Shown here piece after piece: positions 8,751-17,317 of a DNA stretch of 64,000 bases (position 1 is the stretch's first letter; each line of letters opens with the position of its first letter). This stretch comes from an uncultured Rikenellaceae bacterium (lineage in GTDB: Bacteria > Bacteroidota > Bacteroidia > Bacteroidales > Rikenellaceae), in the NCBI GenBank assembly GCA_944326945.1, contig CALVFY010000001.1:1-64000 (forward strand), in the 5' to 3' direction. The notes below the pieces were generated by a model. The model ran no database searches, had not been told where the DNA came from, and saw only the letters and a list, made by a program, of their open reading frames with translations. Position numbers and translations under genes: made by a program.

Positions 8751-9722
8751 ATGAGTGCAATTATGGATATAGCCCGGCATACATTCCGGGTAGAATCGGA
8801 TGCTGTCGGCGCTTTGGCCGGTAAACTGACCGATGATTTTGAAAGTGCCGTGCGGACGGTATTGGCTTGTCCCGGAAAATTGATCGTCACGGGAATGGGT
8901 AAATCGGGGTTGATCGGTTCGAAAATCGCCGCTACGCTGGCCAGTACCGGGACCCCTTCTTTCTTCATGCATCCCGGAGAGGCTTATCACGGAGATCTTG
9001 GTATGATCTCTTCGCAGGATGTGATTCTGGCCATCTCCAATTCGGGTCAGACCGATGAAATCTTGAAATTGATTCCTTTTTTTGAAGACAATGGGAATAC
9101 GGTTATTTCGATGACAGGTAATCCGGGTTCGACGTTGGCTCGTCACTCCCGGTTTCATCTCGATGTGAGTGTGGCCGAAGAGGCTTGCCCGTTGTCGTTG
9201 GCGCCGACCTCTTCGACGACCGCCGCTTTGGTGATGGGGGATGCGTTGGCGATGGCGCTGATGCACGAGAGAGGTTTCAAGGCGGAGGATTTCGCCCGGT
9301 TCCATCCCGGAGGAAGTCTGGGCCGCAAGTTGCTTACTCGGGTGGGCGATGTGATGCGGCGAGACAATCTGCCATGTGTGCCTCCTCAGATGTTGCTCAG
9401 CGACGTGATTATCGAGATCAGTAATGCCCGGCTCGGGGTGGCGGCTATTATGGAGGGCGATCGTATTTGTGGTCTGGTGACGGATGGTGATGTGCGGCGT
9501 GCGATGCAGAAGTATCGTAATCGCTTTTTCGAGATCCGGGTGGAAGAGGTGATGACGCGTACCCCCAAGATGGTCCTTCAAACGGCACGGATCACCGAAG
9601 CCGAAGAAATTATGCGTCGTTTCAAGATTCACTCGTTATTGGTTACCGATGAAAAAGGGCACCTGACGGGAATCGTTGAGTTGTATGACTTGATGAGCGA
9701 CAATACGCATGTGAATTTTTAG
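8751..9722 (+). CDS. kdsD: D-arabinose 5-phosphate isomerase, KdsD/KpsF type
   Basis: A 323-residue protein with the standard KpsF/GutQ/KdsD layout. An N-terminal SIS sugar-isomerase domain (about 1-195, with VTGMGKSGLIGSKIAATLAS and ISNSGQTDEI) is followed by two CBS domains (about 205-320, with TDGDVRRAM and IMRRFKIHSLLV). It interconverts ribulose 5-phosphate and arabinose 5-phosphate for Kdo synthesis. It follows kdsA by 35 bp on the same strand, making the first two steps of the Kdo pathway adjacent. The PTSSTTAALVMGDALA block is typical of the family. Confidence 0.95.
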   Translation: MSAIMDIARHTFRVESDAVGALAGKLTDDFESAVRTVLACPGKLIVTGMGKSGLIGSKIAATLASTGTPSFFMHPGEAYHGDLGMISSQDVILAISNSGQTDEILKLIPFFEDNGNTVISMTGNPGSTLARHSRFHLDVSVAEEACPLSLAPTSSTTAALVMGDALAMALMHERGFKAEDFARFHPGGSLGRKLLTRVGDVMRRDNLPCVPPQMLLSDVIIEISNARLGVAAIMEGDRICGLVTDGDVRRAMQKYRNRFFEIRVEEVMTRTPKMVLQTARITEAEEIMRRFKIHSLLVTDEKGHLTGIVELYDLMSDNTHVNF

Positions 9723-9734
9723 CCGTAGAGGAGA

Positions 9735-11054
9735 ATGATGGTGTCGGTGCACGGGAGAGTGGAGCGTGATCTGATTCGGATGGTCGTTCGAAGGGGCCTA
9801 CTGTTGATGGTGGGCGTATTGATCGGAACCGTCTCTTTGTGTGCCCAGGATCGGACTTTGGGATCGGCGGAATCGGACTGCACGGAGAAGAGTTCCGAGG
9901 AGGGGCGTGGACAGGGAGAACGTTGTCTGGAGCATAGTCTGAGTGTCGAGTATCGTCCGAACTATATCTTGCCGACGAATGATTTCCTTAAAGGAGAGAA
10001 TATTTATCGTCAGACAATTCCCTATTCTGCTTCCGTGCATCTGAGATATGCGTTCGGTTTCCGGCCGGGGTCGCAGGCAGACCGAATTTATGGCGGAGCC
10101 TATCAGGGGATCGGATTTTCCGGATATTTTTTCCCTGACCCGGAAGAGATCGGTTCACCGTATGCATTTTATCTGTTTCAAGGAGCCCGTATTGCCCGTA
10201 TTGCCCCGGCTTTTTCTCTCAATTACGAGTGGAATTTCGGACTTTCGACCGGCTGGAAACCTTATGACAAGAATTATAATGCCAACAATAAGATGATGGG
10301 CTCGAAAATGAATGCCTATATCGATGTGAATATCTATTTCAGTTGGCGTTTTTCCCGGCTGTTCGATCTGAATGCCGGGGGCGATCTGACTCACTTTTCT
10401 AATGGAAATACCTGGGTGCCCAATGCCGGTTTGAATACGGTGGGTTTGAAAGCAGGTGTTACGGCGTGGTTCAATCGGAAGGATCGTCTGATCCCCCGGA
10501 AGGTCCGGACTTGCAAGACGGGCGGTTTTCCTCGTCATGTGAGTTATGACCTGACGCTGTTCGGCTCGTGGCGACGAAAGGGAGTGGATTATTACGGACA
10601 GGGACAGATTGCCTCTCCCAAGGCCTATCCTGTGGTGGGATTCAATTTCTCACCGATGTATAATCTTAGTTATAAGTTGCGTTTGGGGCTTTCGCTCGAT
10701 GGAGTGTTCGATTCCAGTGCCAATGTCTATCTGGAGGATCAGATTGTGTCTGTCGGAGACTCTCCCGATCTGGTGTTCAAACGTCCGAATGCCGGTAGAC
10801 AGTTGGCTCTCGGACTCTCCGGTCGGGCTGAATATGTGATGCCCTATTTTACCGTAGGTTTCGGTGTCGGATCCAATGTCTTCCATGGGAAGGGCGATCT
10901 GGACGCTCTATATCAAATGCTGTATCTGAAAATTAATGCTACGCGTAATTCATTCGTGCATATCGGGTATAGTTTGCAGAATTTTCAAGATCCGAATTTC
11001 CTGATGCTTGGTGTCGGATTCCGTTTCAATAACAGGTATCCGCGGTTGCGATAG
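9735..11054 (+). CDS. PagL-like acyloxyacyl hydrolase / lipid A deacylase, outer membrane
   Basis: A 439-residue protein with an N-terminal hydrophobic signal (RGLLLMVGVLIGTVSLCAQ) and a beta-barrel-like remainder rich in alternating aromatic residues. The THFSNGNT segment (His220, Ser222 counted from 9735) matches the His-Ser active-site motif of PagL lipid A 3-O-deacylases. The third residue of the PagL triad, a Glu 12 positions after the Ser in Pseudomonas PagL, is Asn here (NAGLN), so the catalytic arrangement differs or lies elsewhere. It follows kdsD by 12 bp at the end of the Kdo gene group, consistent with remodelling of LPS acyl chains. The exact start is uncertain (ATGs at 9735, 9738 and 9780). 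Confidence 0.75.
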   Translation: MMVSVHGRVERDLIRMVVRRGLLLMVGVLIGTVSLCAQDRTLGSAESDCTEKSSEEGRGQGERCLEHSLSVEYRPNYILPTNDFLKGENIYRQTIPYSASVHLRYAFGFRPGSQADRIYGGAYQGIGFSGYFFPDPEEIGSPYAFYLFQGARIARIAPAFSLNYEWNFGLSTGWKPYDKNYNANNKMMGSKMNAYIDVNIYFSWRFSRLFDLNAGGDLTHFSNGNTWVPNAGLNTVGLKAGVTAWFNRKDRLIPRKVRTCKTGGFPRHVSYDLTLFGSWRRKGVDYYGQGQIASPKAYPVVGFNFSPMYNLSYKLRLGLSLDGVFDSSANVYLEDQIVSVGDSPDLVFKRPNAGRQLALGLSGRAEYVMPYFTVGFGVGSNVFHGKGDLDALYQMLYLKINATRNSFVHIGYSLQNFQDPNFLMLGVGFRFNNRYPRLR

Positions 11055-11085
11055 GGATTCGCTGTCCCGATTTGATGGTATTTTC

Positions 11086-11748
11086 TTACCAGTGAATCGG
11101 TTCCTGGCCGGTGCGGATCAGATATTCGTTGGCTTGTGAAAAGTGGCGGCATCCGAAGAATCCCCGGTAGACCGAAAGCGGTGAAGGGTGCACGCTTTTG
11201 AGAATGCAGTTGCGGGTCGGATCGACGATAGCTCCCTTGCGTTGTGCATAGGAGCCCCAGAGCATATAGACAACATGGCTCTTGTGCTCGGCGATGGTGC
11301 GGACAACGGCATCCGTGAAACGTTCCCAACCGGCTCCTGCATGAGAGGCCGCCTCGTGTGCTCGGACGGTCAGTACGGCGTTCAACAGTAGTACGCCCTG
11401 TTCGGCCCAGCGATCCAGATTGCCGCTGGTGGGTATGGGGGCTCCGGTGTCGTCTTGTACCTCCTTGAAAATGTTTTGCAGCGAAGGGGGGAATGGGATA
11501 CCATCGTTCACTGAAAAACAGAGTCCGTTGGCCTGTCCCGGACCATGATAGGGGTCTTGGCCGATGATCACCACTTTCAGATGGTCGAAACTGCATTTGT
11601 CGAAAGCCCGAAAGATATCTTTTCCTTTCGGGTAGACGGTACGGGTGAAATATTCCTTTTTTACGAAATCGACCAGTTGTGCAAAATAGGGTTCCTCGAA
11701 TTCCGTGGCCAGCAGCTCTTTCCAGTCGGGGGATATTTTTACCTCCAT
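11086..11748 (-). CDS. ung: Uracil-DNA glycosylase, family 1
   Basis: A 220-residue enzyme, normal length for UDG, that removes uracil from DNA. Visible motifs are the water-activating GQDPYHGPGQANGLCFSV loop (about residues 62-80), the LLLNAVLTV strand, and the C-terminal DNA-intercalating HPSPLSVYRG loop. It converges with the PagL-like gene and is transcribed from a TATCTTTG element at 11780-11787. It lies beside the phage-type regulator and terminase but is an ordinary chromosomal gene by sequence. Confidence 0.97.
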   Translation of the reverse strand: MEVKISPDWKELLATEFEEPYFAQLVDFVKKEYFTRTVYPKGKDIFRAFDKCSFDHLKVVIIGQDPYHGPGQANGLCFSVNDGIPFPPSLQNIFKEVQDDTGAPIPTSGNLDRWAEQGVLLLNAVLTVRAHEAASHAGAGWERFTDAVVRTIAEHKSHVVYMLWGSYAQRKGAIVDPTRNCILKSVHPSPLSVYRGFFGCRHFSQANEYLIRTGQEPIHW

Positions 11749-11779
11749 AGCAGATGTTTTGATTCTTGTGTTGTCTGAT

Positions 11780-11787
11780 CAAAGATA
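11780..11787 (-). promoter_or_regulatory. -7 promoter element of ung
   Basis: The minus strand reads TATCTTTG, a full match to TAnnTTTG, 32 bases upstream of the ung ATG. Confidence 0.7.
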
Positions 11788-11832
11788 GGAAATTTGATTG
11801 CTTTGTCGTCTCGACGGACGGTAAAATCGTTG

Positions 11833-12543
11833 TTATAATCCTCCTCCTCCGATGCGAATGCCGGCTACGATTCGTGCCATGGCTCGAATACGATTCCGGT
11901 CGATTTCCCGGCCGGGAAGGGTGGGATCGGCACCCCGCAATTCAAGAGACCCCTCTTGTTTGCCGGGGCGCAGATAACGTACCGTGATGTACTCTTCGTC
12001 TTCCATTTCTACTCCGAGAAGATGCATGTCTCCCCAAAAAGGATCCGTTTCCGGTGTGATACTTCGGTAGAGAGCCAGGTCGCCTCGTCGCAGAAGGGGG
12101 GACATCCCGTCGTCGTGTATGCGTAGTGCTCCGTCGCAACGAGGAAGGCCTGGTATCTGAAGGTGGTCCGTCGGTTGGATGGTTTCCGGATGGTGCAATA
12201 ATTGGGAGAGGCCCTCTGGAGGAGCCGTCTCATAGAGTGGGATGATTTGGCGGTAACGGGAACCGCCTTCGGGTATCGGAAGAGGGGTGAAAAGGTCTTT
12301 GGTACTTTCGGCGCCCTCTTTCGGTTCAGTCAACATGGGGCCCAGACCATTGTCCAGCCAGGAAGGGTTAATGCCGTATGCCCGGATCAGTAGATCTCGA
12401 TTGCGCGCAGAGAGAGCTGTATGCCCTGTTTCGATCATCGAAAGGGCGCTTTTCCCGATTCCTAACCGTGCGGCTACCGCATCTTGTGTTAGACGTAACT
12501 CTTTTCGGAAGAGTTTAAGGCGTTCCGGAAGTGTTGTTTTCAT
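11833..12543 (-). CDS. XRE/S24-like phage-type repressor with degenerate peptidase site
   Basis: A 236-residue protein. Residues 8-62 form a helix-turn-helix (LRLTQDAVAARLGIGKSALSMIETG). Residues 125-230 match the LexA/CI-like S24 fold (ALRIHDDGMSPLLRRGDLAL, then YITVRYL). The Ser of the GDSM motif is Gly146 here, and the usual Lys of the VKR motif is Arg189. Both self-cleavage residues are therefore replaced, and RecA-stimulated autoproteolysis is not expected. It is divergent from the large terminase with 171 bp between them. Its own -7 element overlaps a 23 bp near-palindrome, which suggests autoregulation. Function as repressor of the terminase or phage-like genes is inferred from position. 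Confidence 0.85.
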   Translation of the reverse strand: MKTTLPERLKLFRKELRLTQDAVAARLGIGKSALSMIETGHTALSARNRDLLIRAYGINPSWLDNGLGPMLTEPKEGAESTKDLFTPLPIPEGGSRYRQIIPLYETAPPEGLSQLLHHPETIQPTDHLQIPGLPRCDGALRIHDDGMSPLLRRGDLALYRSITPETDPFWGDMHLLGVEMEDEEYITVRYLRPGKQEGSLELRGADPTLPGREIDRNRIRAMARIVAGIRIGGGGL

Positions 12544-12569
12544 GGCGGTTCAATGGCTGAATCATAAGG

Positions 12570-12597
12570 CAAAAATAAGGTAAATTTTTTATCTTAT
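12570..12597 (-). promoter_or_regulatory. Repressor promoter with candidate operator palindrome
   Basis: The minus strand has TATTTTTG (12570-12577), matching TAnnTTTG. It overlaps the near-palindrome at 12575-12597 (arms ATAAGGTAA and TTATCTTAT, one mismatch in the arms). A palindrome over the regulator's own -7 box is the expected place for an autoregulatory operator. Confidence 0.5.
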
Positions 12598-12644
12598 GGC
12601 GTATTTGTTCCATTTTATGGAAAGAGGACGGAGGTTCTGTCTGT

Positions 12645-12652
12645 TATTTTTG
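12645..12652 (+). promoter_or_regulatory. Candidate -7 element of the terminase gene
   Basis: TATTTTTG matches TAnnTTTG 63 bases upstream of the terminase ATG. No clear TTTG is seen at the -33 position, so this is either weak or activator-dependent. Confidence 0.4.
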
Positions 12653-12714
12653 AGTCGGATTCCTGAAGAAAAGGAGGATCTCTCTTTTCTATTGGACGTG
12701 TGTAGATAAGATCG

Positions 12715-14178
12715 ATGATGAGTAAAAAGAAAAAACAATCTTCTTGCCTTGAGCCTGATTTCGTCCGGTTTGCCCAGACAATTTTCCCGACGATAGAACT
12801 TACGCCTTTTCATGAGGCCTATTATCGTGTGTTGGATGCATTTGCGCATGGTCTTGTGCGCCGGCTGATCGTGACCGTGCCTCCGCAACATGGTAAGTCA
12901 TTGGGCGCTTGTGAATTGTTGCCGGCCTATCTGTTGGGGCTTGATCCCGATCGCCGGATTACGATTGCTTCTTATGCCGCTTCGTTGGCTATGCGATTCA
13001 ATCGCCGGGTACAGCGATCGATGATTTCTCCGGCTTATTGTGAAATTTTTCCGCATACGCAGATTAAAGGTTCTCCCGGACTTTCGGCGCAGGAGTGTGC
13101 TGGCTATATGCGTACGAGCGAACGTGTGGAGATTGTGGGGCATGAGGGCGAACTTTTTGCCGTGGGACGTGAAGGAGCACTTACCGGAAATCGTGTTGAT
13201 ACGTTTATTTTGGACGATCTGTATCGGGATGCCATGGAGGCCGATTCGCCTCTGATTCGGGAAAATTGTTGGGAATGGTACACCTCGGTGGTGAAGACCC
13301 GTCAACACAATGCCTCTTCGGAGTTGCTGGTCTTTACCCGTTGGCATGAGGAAGATTTGATAGGGAGGATTATGGCTCGCGAACCGGTTGAGAGACTCAC
13401 TCGGTGGCAACAACTTGATGAACCGCGAAAGGGATGGTTGGCGCTTCATTTTGAGGCTCTTAAAGAGGGTGAGCCTACCGAAATAGATCCACGTAGCCCC
13501 GGAGAGGCGCTTTGGGCGGATAGGCATAGTGCCTTGTTGTTGCGGGAGAAAGCTCGTCTTGACCCCTGGCGATTCGAGGCTCTCTATCAAGGACATCCCT
13601 GTTCCAGGGAGGGATTGCTTTATGGAGATGGCTTTGGGGTCTACGATGCTCTGCCCGGTGACGATGAGGTGGTGCGGCGAGCGAATTATACAGATACGGC
13701 CGATACCGGAGACGATTTTCTTTGTTCGGTTTGTTATGTGGTGGATCGCTCCGGGATAATTTATGTCACGGATGTGGTCTATTCCAGGGAACGTATGGAG
13801 GTGACGGAACAACTGGTCGCTTCTATGCTGGAAAAGGATGAGTCTCGGCATGCATGGATCGAGAGTAATAATGGTGGGCGTGGATTTGCGCGAGCAGTAG
13901 CCCGATTGACGACTTTGGTGCGAGTGGAGTGGTTCTGCCAGACGGCAAACAAGGAGGCTCGTATTTTGTCTAACTCCTCTACCGTGCTTCGTCAGATACG
14001 TATGCCTCGTGATTGGGAGAGTCTGTGGCCTTTGTTTGCTCGGCATGTGACGACTTATCGGCGTAATTTTCGGGCCAATCGTTGGCATGATGCTCCCGAT
14101 GTGTTGACTGGAATTATCGAACGTGAGATGCTTATGCCTCGTCGTAGTAGATTGCAGGCGGTTAGTTTCTTGAGATAA
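12715..14178 (+). CDS. Phage-type terminase large subunit
   Basis: A 487-residue packaging motor that looks fully intact. The ATPase has a Walker A motif VPPQHGKS (about 55-62) and a Walker B/catalytic pair FILDD (167-168). The C-terminal RNase H-like nuclease has acidic residues in YTDTADTGDDF (Asp327), WIESNNGG (Glu383) and HDAPDVLTG (Asp459/462). It cuts and pumps DNA into a procapsid. No small terminase, portal or capsid gene lies beside it; those with a structural role are at 59-62 kb on the same strand. It is divergent from an S24-like regulator and followed by a small-RNA locus. An ATG at 12718 is an alternative start. Composition resembles the host genes, with no sign of recent import. 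Confidence 0.93.
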   Translation: MMSKKKKQSSCLEPDFVRFAQTIFPTIELTPFHEAYYRVLDAFAHGLVRRLIVTVPPQHGKSLGACELLPAYLLGLDPDRRITIASYAASLAMRFNRRVQRSMISPAYCEIFPHTQIKGSPGLSAQECAGYMRTSERVEIVGHEGELFAVGREGALTGNRVDTFILDDLYRDAMEADSPLIRENCWEWYTSVVKTRQHNASSELLVFTRWHEEDLIGRIMAREPVERLTRWQQLDEPRKGWLALHFEALKEGEPTEIDPRSPGEALWADRHSALLLREKARLDPWRFEALYQGHPCSREGLLYGDGFGVYDALPGDDEVVRRANYTDTADTGDDFLCSVCYVVDRSGIIYVTDVVYSRERMEVTEQLVASMLEKDESRHAWIESNNGGRGFARAVARLTTLVRVEWFCQTANKEARILSNSSTVLRQIRMPRDWESLWPLFARHVTTYRRNFRANRWHDAPDVLTGIIEREMLMPRRSRLQAVSFLR

Positions 14179-14180
14179 AA

Positions 14181-14268
14181 AAATAAAATGGAGAAATAAT
14201 TTTCTCCATTTTATCAGGTTAGGTTAGTGTCGGTTAGTAGAGGTTTGGGGCATTCATCCCCCAGACTT
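14181..14268 (-). ncRNA. Predicted small RNA C, antisense-type partner of small RNAs A and B
   Basis: A stand-alone transcription unit on the minus strand without an open frame. The promoter is textbook: TTTG, 19 bp, then TAACTTTG at 14275-14282. The transcript would be about 85 nt. It starts with a hairpin (GUCUGGGG paired with CCCCAAAC, with mismatches), continues with a single-stranded tract holding CCUCUACUAACC and ACUAACCUAA, and ends in the 14 bp terminator stem plus U tract. The tract is complementary to the tandem GGUUAGUAG motif of the two RNAs at 63.6 and 63.8 kb. It converges on the 3' end of the terminase. No named family can be assigned from the sequence alone. Confidence 0.6.
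14183..14214 (-). terminator. Terminator hairpin of the small RNA beside the terminase
   Basis: A perfect 14 bp stem (ATAAAATGGAGAAA / TTTCTCCATTTTAT) with a 4-base loop. Read on the minus strand it runs straight into a run of seven T, a strong intrinsic terminator in that direction. On the plus strand, past the terminase stop, no T tract follows. Confidence 0.8.
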
Positions 14269-14274
14269 CTATTA

Positions 14275-14305
14275 CAAAGTTAAAGCTTATTTTTAATTAA
14301 CCAAA
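14275..14305 (-). promoter_or_regulatory. Promoter of small RNA C
   Basis: On the minus strand, TTTG (at about 14302-14305), a 19-base spacer and TAACTTTG (14275-14282) match both elements and the spacing of the Bacteroidota housekeeping promoter. Confidence 0.7.
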
Positions 14306-14335
14306 AAAAGTCACAGTTTTACTGTGACTTTTTTT
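14303..14335. terminator. Bidirectional terminator hairpin
   Basis: A perfect 15 bp stem with AAAAAAAGTCACAGT pairing with ACTGTGACTTTTTTT around a TTT loop; T-rich on both strands. It isolates the terminase/small-RNA unit from the AraC gene. The remaining gap 14336-14568 is AT-rich and shows nothing else recognisable. Confidence 0.85.
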
Positions 14336-14568
14336 GATATTTGGATCTGTTGTTGGTCCTGATTGGTATGGCGAAAACCTTTTTTTTAAAAACCGGGCGT
14401 CAGATTATCTGTTTATTTTACGAATTTAGGAAAAAGGTTCGAAAATATTAAATGGAATATTGGATTGTTGGATTGTATGAATAAGTCAATAGATATTACT
14501 TCTTCTTGTTAGGAAAACAATGAAGATAGTCCAACGTCCGGTTTTAATGGAATGAGGTGTTTGGATAA

Positions 14569-15492
14569 TTATGCGTGTTGAAATATTTCCCGGGAGGAGT
14601 TGACCTGTGGTGTCGGATAACCGGTGGAGATATTGCTCTCACTATGGCGATTACGGTAGTTTGCTGGAGTGAGTCCGTACTCTTTCTTGAAAAGTTTGAT
14701 GAAATGAGAGGTGTTCGGGAAATTACATTCGATACCGATCTCCGAAATGGATTTGTTGGTCGAAATCAGTAATAACCGGGAGTGCATGAGTCTCTGCTTG
14801 ATGAACCATTTGTGCGGTGGTTCGAAAAAGTGTTTCTTGAACTCCTTTTTGAAAGAGGTGAGACTGCGGTTGCACATTTGTGCCAATTCGTCGATTGAAA
14901 CGTCGTTGAATATGTTTTGATGAATGGTCTGTTCGAAATTTTCCTTCATCTGGTCGATGTTGCTCAGGACTTTGCTCTTTAGACAGCAGTCGTTCTGTGT
15001 CAGAATCAGATAGATCAGTTCGGTCATTTTGAGCGTTTCGGCTGTTTCGTCCTGGGTGAACAGATCGTCTTTGATATACTGATTGATTGTTGAGAAGAAG
15101 TTGCGGATGGTGTTCCACGCGGGATAGATGACATGACTTTGTTCGCGACAATTTTCGCAACTGTGATCGTTGGTGATATTGAGTTGATAGGTCATGCTGA
15201 GTTGGGTGAGAATACGGCCCAACTGCTCGGGAGTGTAATAGAAGGTGATTTGTTCGAAGGGTTTTCCATTTTCAGGAATGTCTTCGGTATAGTGGTGGCC
15301 GGTGCCCAGATAGAAAAGGTCGCCGCGATTCACTTCATGACGCACGTCGCCGTAGTAGATGTATTTCTTTCCGCGGAGGATGTAGCCGATGCTGTGGCGG
15401 GAAAGATTGTGGGATTGGATACCGTTCCGATATGGTTGGACGTATTTCACGATCATCGGTTGTTGGGTAGAAGTTGGGAAACGGTTCGTCAT
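14569..15492 (-). CDS. AraC-family transcriptional regulator
   Basis: A 307-residue protein. The N-terminal half looks like an AraC-type cupin sensor (HSIGYILRGKKYIYYGDVRHEV, then GDLFYLGTG). The C-terminal residues, about 190-290, carry the double helix-turn-helix (SIDELAQMCNRSLTSFKKEFKKHF, then SEIGIECNFPNTSHFIKLFKKEYG with the family signature ending TPANYR). A CENC cysteine pair lies between the domains and could sense redox state or metal, but this is speculative. It is divergent from bioA across a 526 bp AT-rich gap. The regulated genes and effector are unknown. Confidence 0.92.
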   Translation of the reverse strand: MTNRFPTSTQQPMIVKYVQPYRNGIQSHNLSRHSIGYILRGKKYIYYGDVRHEVNRGDLFYLGTGHHYTEDIPENGKPFEQITFYYTPEQLGRILTQLSMTYQLNITNDHSCENCREQSHVIYPAWNTIRNFFSTINQYIKDDLFTQDETAETLKMTELIYLILTQNDCCLKSKVLSNIDQMKENFEQTIHQNIFNDVSIDELAQMCNRSLTSFKKEFKKHFFEPPHKWFIKQRLMHSRLLLISTNKSISEIGIECNFPNTSHFIKLFKKEYGLTPANYRNRHSESNISTGYPTPQVNSSREIFQHA

Positions 15493-15993
15493 AATGTTTG
15501 ATTTTTAAATTGTGAATAATGTTTAGAGAATAAAATATTTAATGGTTTATTGAATGCTCTTGATACAAATGTACAATTTAAATTTGTTAAAGCAATAGTT
15601 TATAGTGTATATTTACAATATTATTTTCATGTAAAAATATAAATAATTGTATGTTAATGTGTTGTGTTTTTTGATCGATGCAATAAAAATGCAATTTGAT
15701 ATACTTTTGATACAATATTGTATTGTATGTCGTGCAATGTGGACTTTGGAGAATGGAAAAATAATCTTATTGGACTATAGGTGTTACAGATAATTTTTTG
15801 CAATCCTCGTGCCAATCATGTTGGATATAGCGCGTTTTTGGACTCTGAAAGTGGAATAGGGATAGGGCCTTTATCGCCATTTTTCAAGATAGATGATTCC
15901 TTTGTAGGGGCAGGATAGAGTATGGATCAACCCTGAATGGTTTTATCGGGTGAACAGGCCATGGTGTGTGCTGGTATTCCCTGAAGAAAATCT
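15493..15993. other. AT-rich intergenic region between the AraC gene and bioA
   Basis: About 500 bp with no supportable gene. The left 250 bp are very AT-rich and contain repeated TTGATACAA/TACAAT-type words (near 15551, 15703 and 15713), which could be sites for the adjacent AraC protein. The right part becomes GC-balanced toward the bioA promoter. Nothing else is recognised. Confidence 0.4.
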
Positions 15994-16001
15994 TATCTTT
16001 G
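15994..16001 (+). promoter_or_regulatory. -7 promoter element of bioA
   Basis: TATCTTTG, a full TAnnTTTG match, 17 bases before the ATG at 16019. It lies inside a longer in-frame reading from 15950 and so fixes the shorter start. The expected 5' leader is only about 10 nt. Confidence 0.75.
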
Positions 16002-16018
16002 TTTCAAAATTAGTTGTT

Positions 16019-17311
16019 ATGGACATCAATCACCAACAGCAGGTCGATGTGACTTTCGATCGCGATCATATTTGGCATCCTTATACGTCTATGATAGGGC
16101 CATTGCCGGTCTATCCGGTGGTGGCGGCACGAGGTGTGTATCTCGAACTGGAAGACGGTCGGCGTTTGATCGACGGAATGTCTTCCTGGTGGTGTGCCGT
16201 ACATGGGTATAACCATCCGGTACTCAATAAGGCATTGAAAGAGCAGTCGGAACGGATGTCTCATGTGATGTTCGGGGGATTGACCCATGCGCCGGCGGTG
16301 GAATTGGCTAAAAAACTGGTGGCGATGACTCCCGGGGCACTTGATCGGGTTTTTTTCTGTGATTCGGGATCGGTGGCGGTTGAGGTGGCTGTGAAGATGG
16401 CGCTTCAATATATGCATGCTCGAGGGGAGAGCGGACGTAATCGTATTGCGACTATCCGAGGAGGTTATCACGGGGATACGTGGCATGCCATGTCGGTTTG
16501 TGACCCAGTGGGTGGGATGCATTCGCTTTACACGGGACGCCTGCCGATTCAGTATTTTGCGCCGCGGCCGGAAGTGCGTTTCGGAGATGATTGGAGAGAG
16601 GAGGATTTCGAACCGATGGCTGCTCTTCTTGAGGAGCATCGGGATCGGATTGCTGCCGTTATTCTGGAACCGGTGGTGCAAGGTGCCGGAGGAATGTGGT
16701 TCTACCATCCAGACTATTTGAAACGGTTGAGGGAATGCTGTACGGAACTGGGAATATTGTTGATTGCCGATGAGATTGCCACGGGCTTCGGACGTACCGG
16801 ACGATTGTTCGCTTCGGAATGGGCCGGTATCACCCCCGATATTTTCTGTGTGGGTAAAGCAATCACGGGAGGATATATGAGTTTTGCGGCGGTATTGGCT
16901 ACGGGAGAGGTGGCAGACACTATCTCTTCGGGGCATCCGGCCGAGTTTATGCATGGACCGACCTTTATGGGAAATCCATTGGCTTGTGCCGTGGCGAATG
17001 CTTCCTTGACTCTTCTGACGGAGCATTCTCCGCTGGAAAGGATTGCTCAGATCGAACAGCATCTGAGGGAGGGATTGGCTCCGGCAGTATCATTACCGGG
17101 AGTGGCCGATGTGCGGGTATTGGGTGCGATTGGGGTGATCGAGATGAAACGTCCTGTGGAGATGGCTTCCATGCAGCGTCGTTTCGTGGAACATGGGGTG
17201 TGGGTTCGTCCTTTCGGTCGGCTGGTCTACGCGATGCCTCCCTATATCATCAGGGATGAAGAGTTGGAGCGGTTGACCGCAGCCATGGTGGCCGTAGTTG
17301 CAGAAGAGTAA
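16019..17311 (+). CDS. bioA: Adenosylmethionine-8-amino-7-oxononanoate aminotransferase
   Basis: A 430-residue class III PLP aminotransferase that makes 7,8-diaminopelargonate in biotin synthesis, using S-adenosylmethionine as amino donor. BioA-specific segments include HIWHPYTSM near the N-terminus, [16 protein letters not shown], the [16 protein letters not shown] cofactor loop and the PLP lysine in [12 protein letters not shown]. The usual length is about 430. No other bio gene is adjacent. It converges with the DUF6427-like gene across only 6 bp. The start at 16019 is placed by the promoter element at 15994. Confidence 0.95.
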   Translation: MDINHQQQVDVTFDRDHIWHPYTSMIGPLPVYPVVAARGVYLELEDGRRLIDGMSSWWCAVHGYNHPVLNKALKEQSERMSHVMFGGLTHAPAVELAKKLVAMTPGALDRVFFCDSGSVAVEVAVKMALQYMHARGESGRNRIATIRGGYHGDTWHAMSVCDPVGGMHSLYTGRLPIQYFAPRPEVRFGDDWREEDFEPMAALLEEHRDRIAAVILEPVVQGAGGMWFYHPDYLKRLRECCTELGILLIADEIATGFGRTGRLFASEWAGITPDIFCVGKAITGGYMSFAAVLATGEVADTISSGHPAEFMHGPTFMGNPLACAVANASLTLLTEHSPLERIAQIEQHLREGLAPAVSLPGVADVRVLGAIGVIEMKRPVEMASMQRRFVEHGVWVRPFGRLVYAMPPYIIRDEELERLTAAMVAVVAEE

Positions 17312-17317
17312 GGTGGG

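Noticed and set aside
14216-14262. A plus-strand copy of the small RNA A/B motif with its own leader
   Set aside because: On the plus strand there is no promoter upstream and no T tract after the hairpin; the complete promoter and terminator are on the minus strand, so the unit is read as antisense in type.
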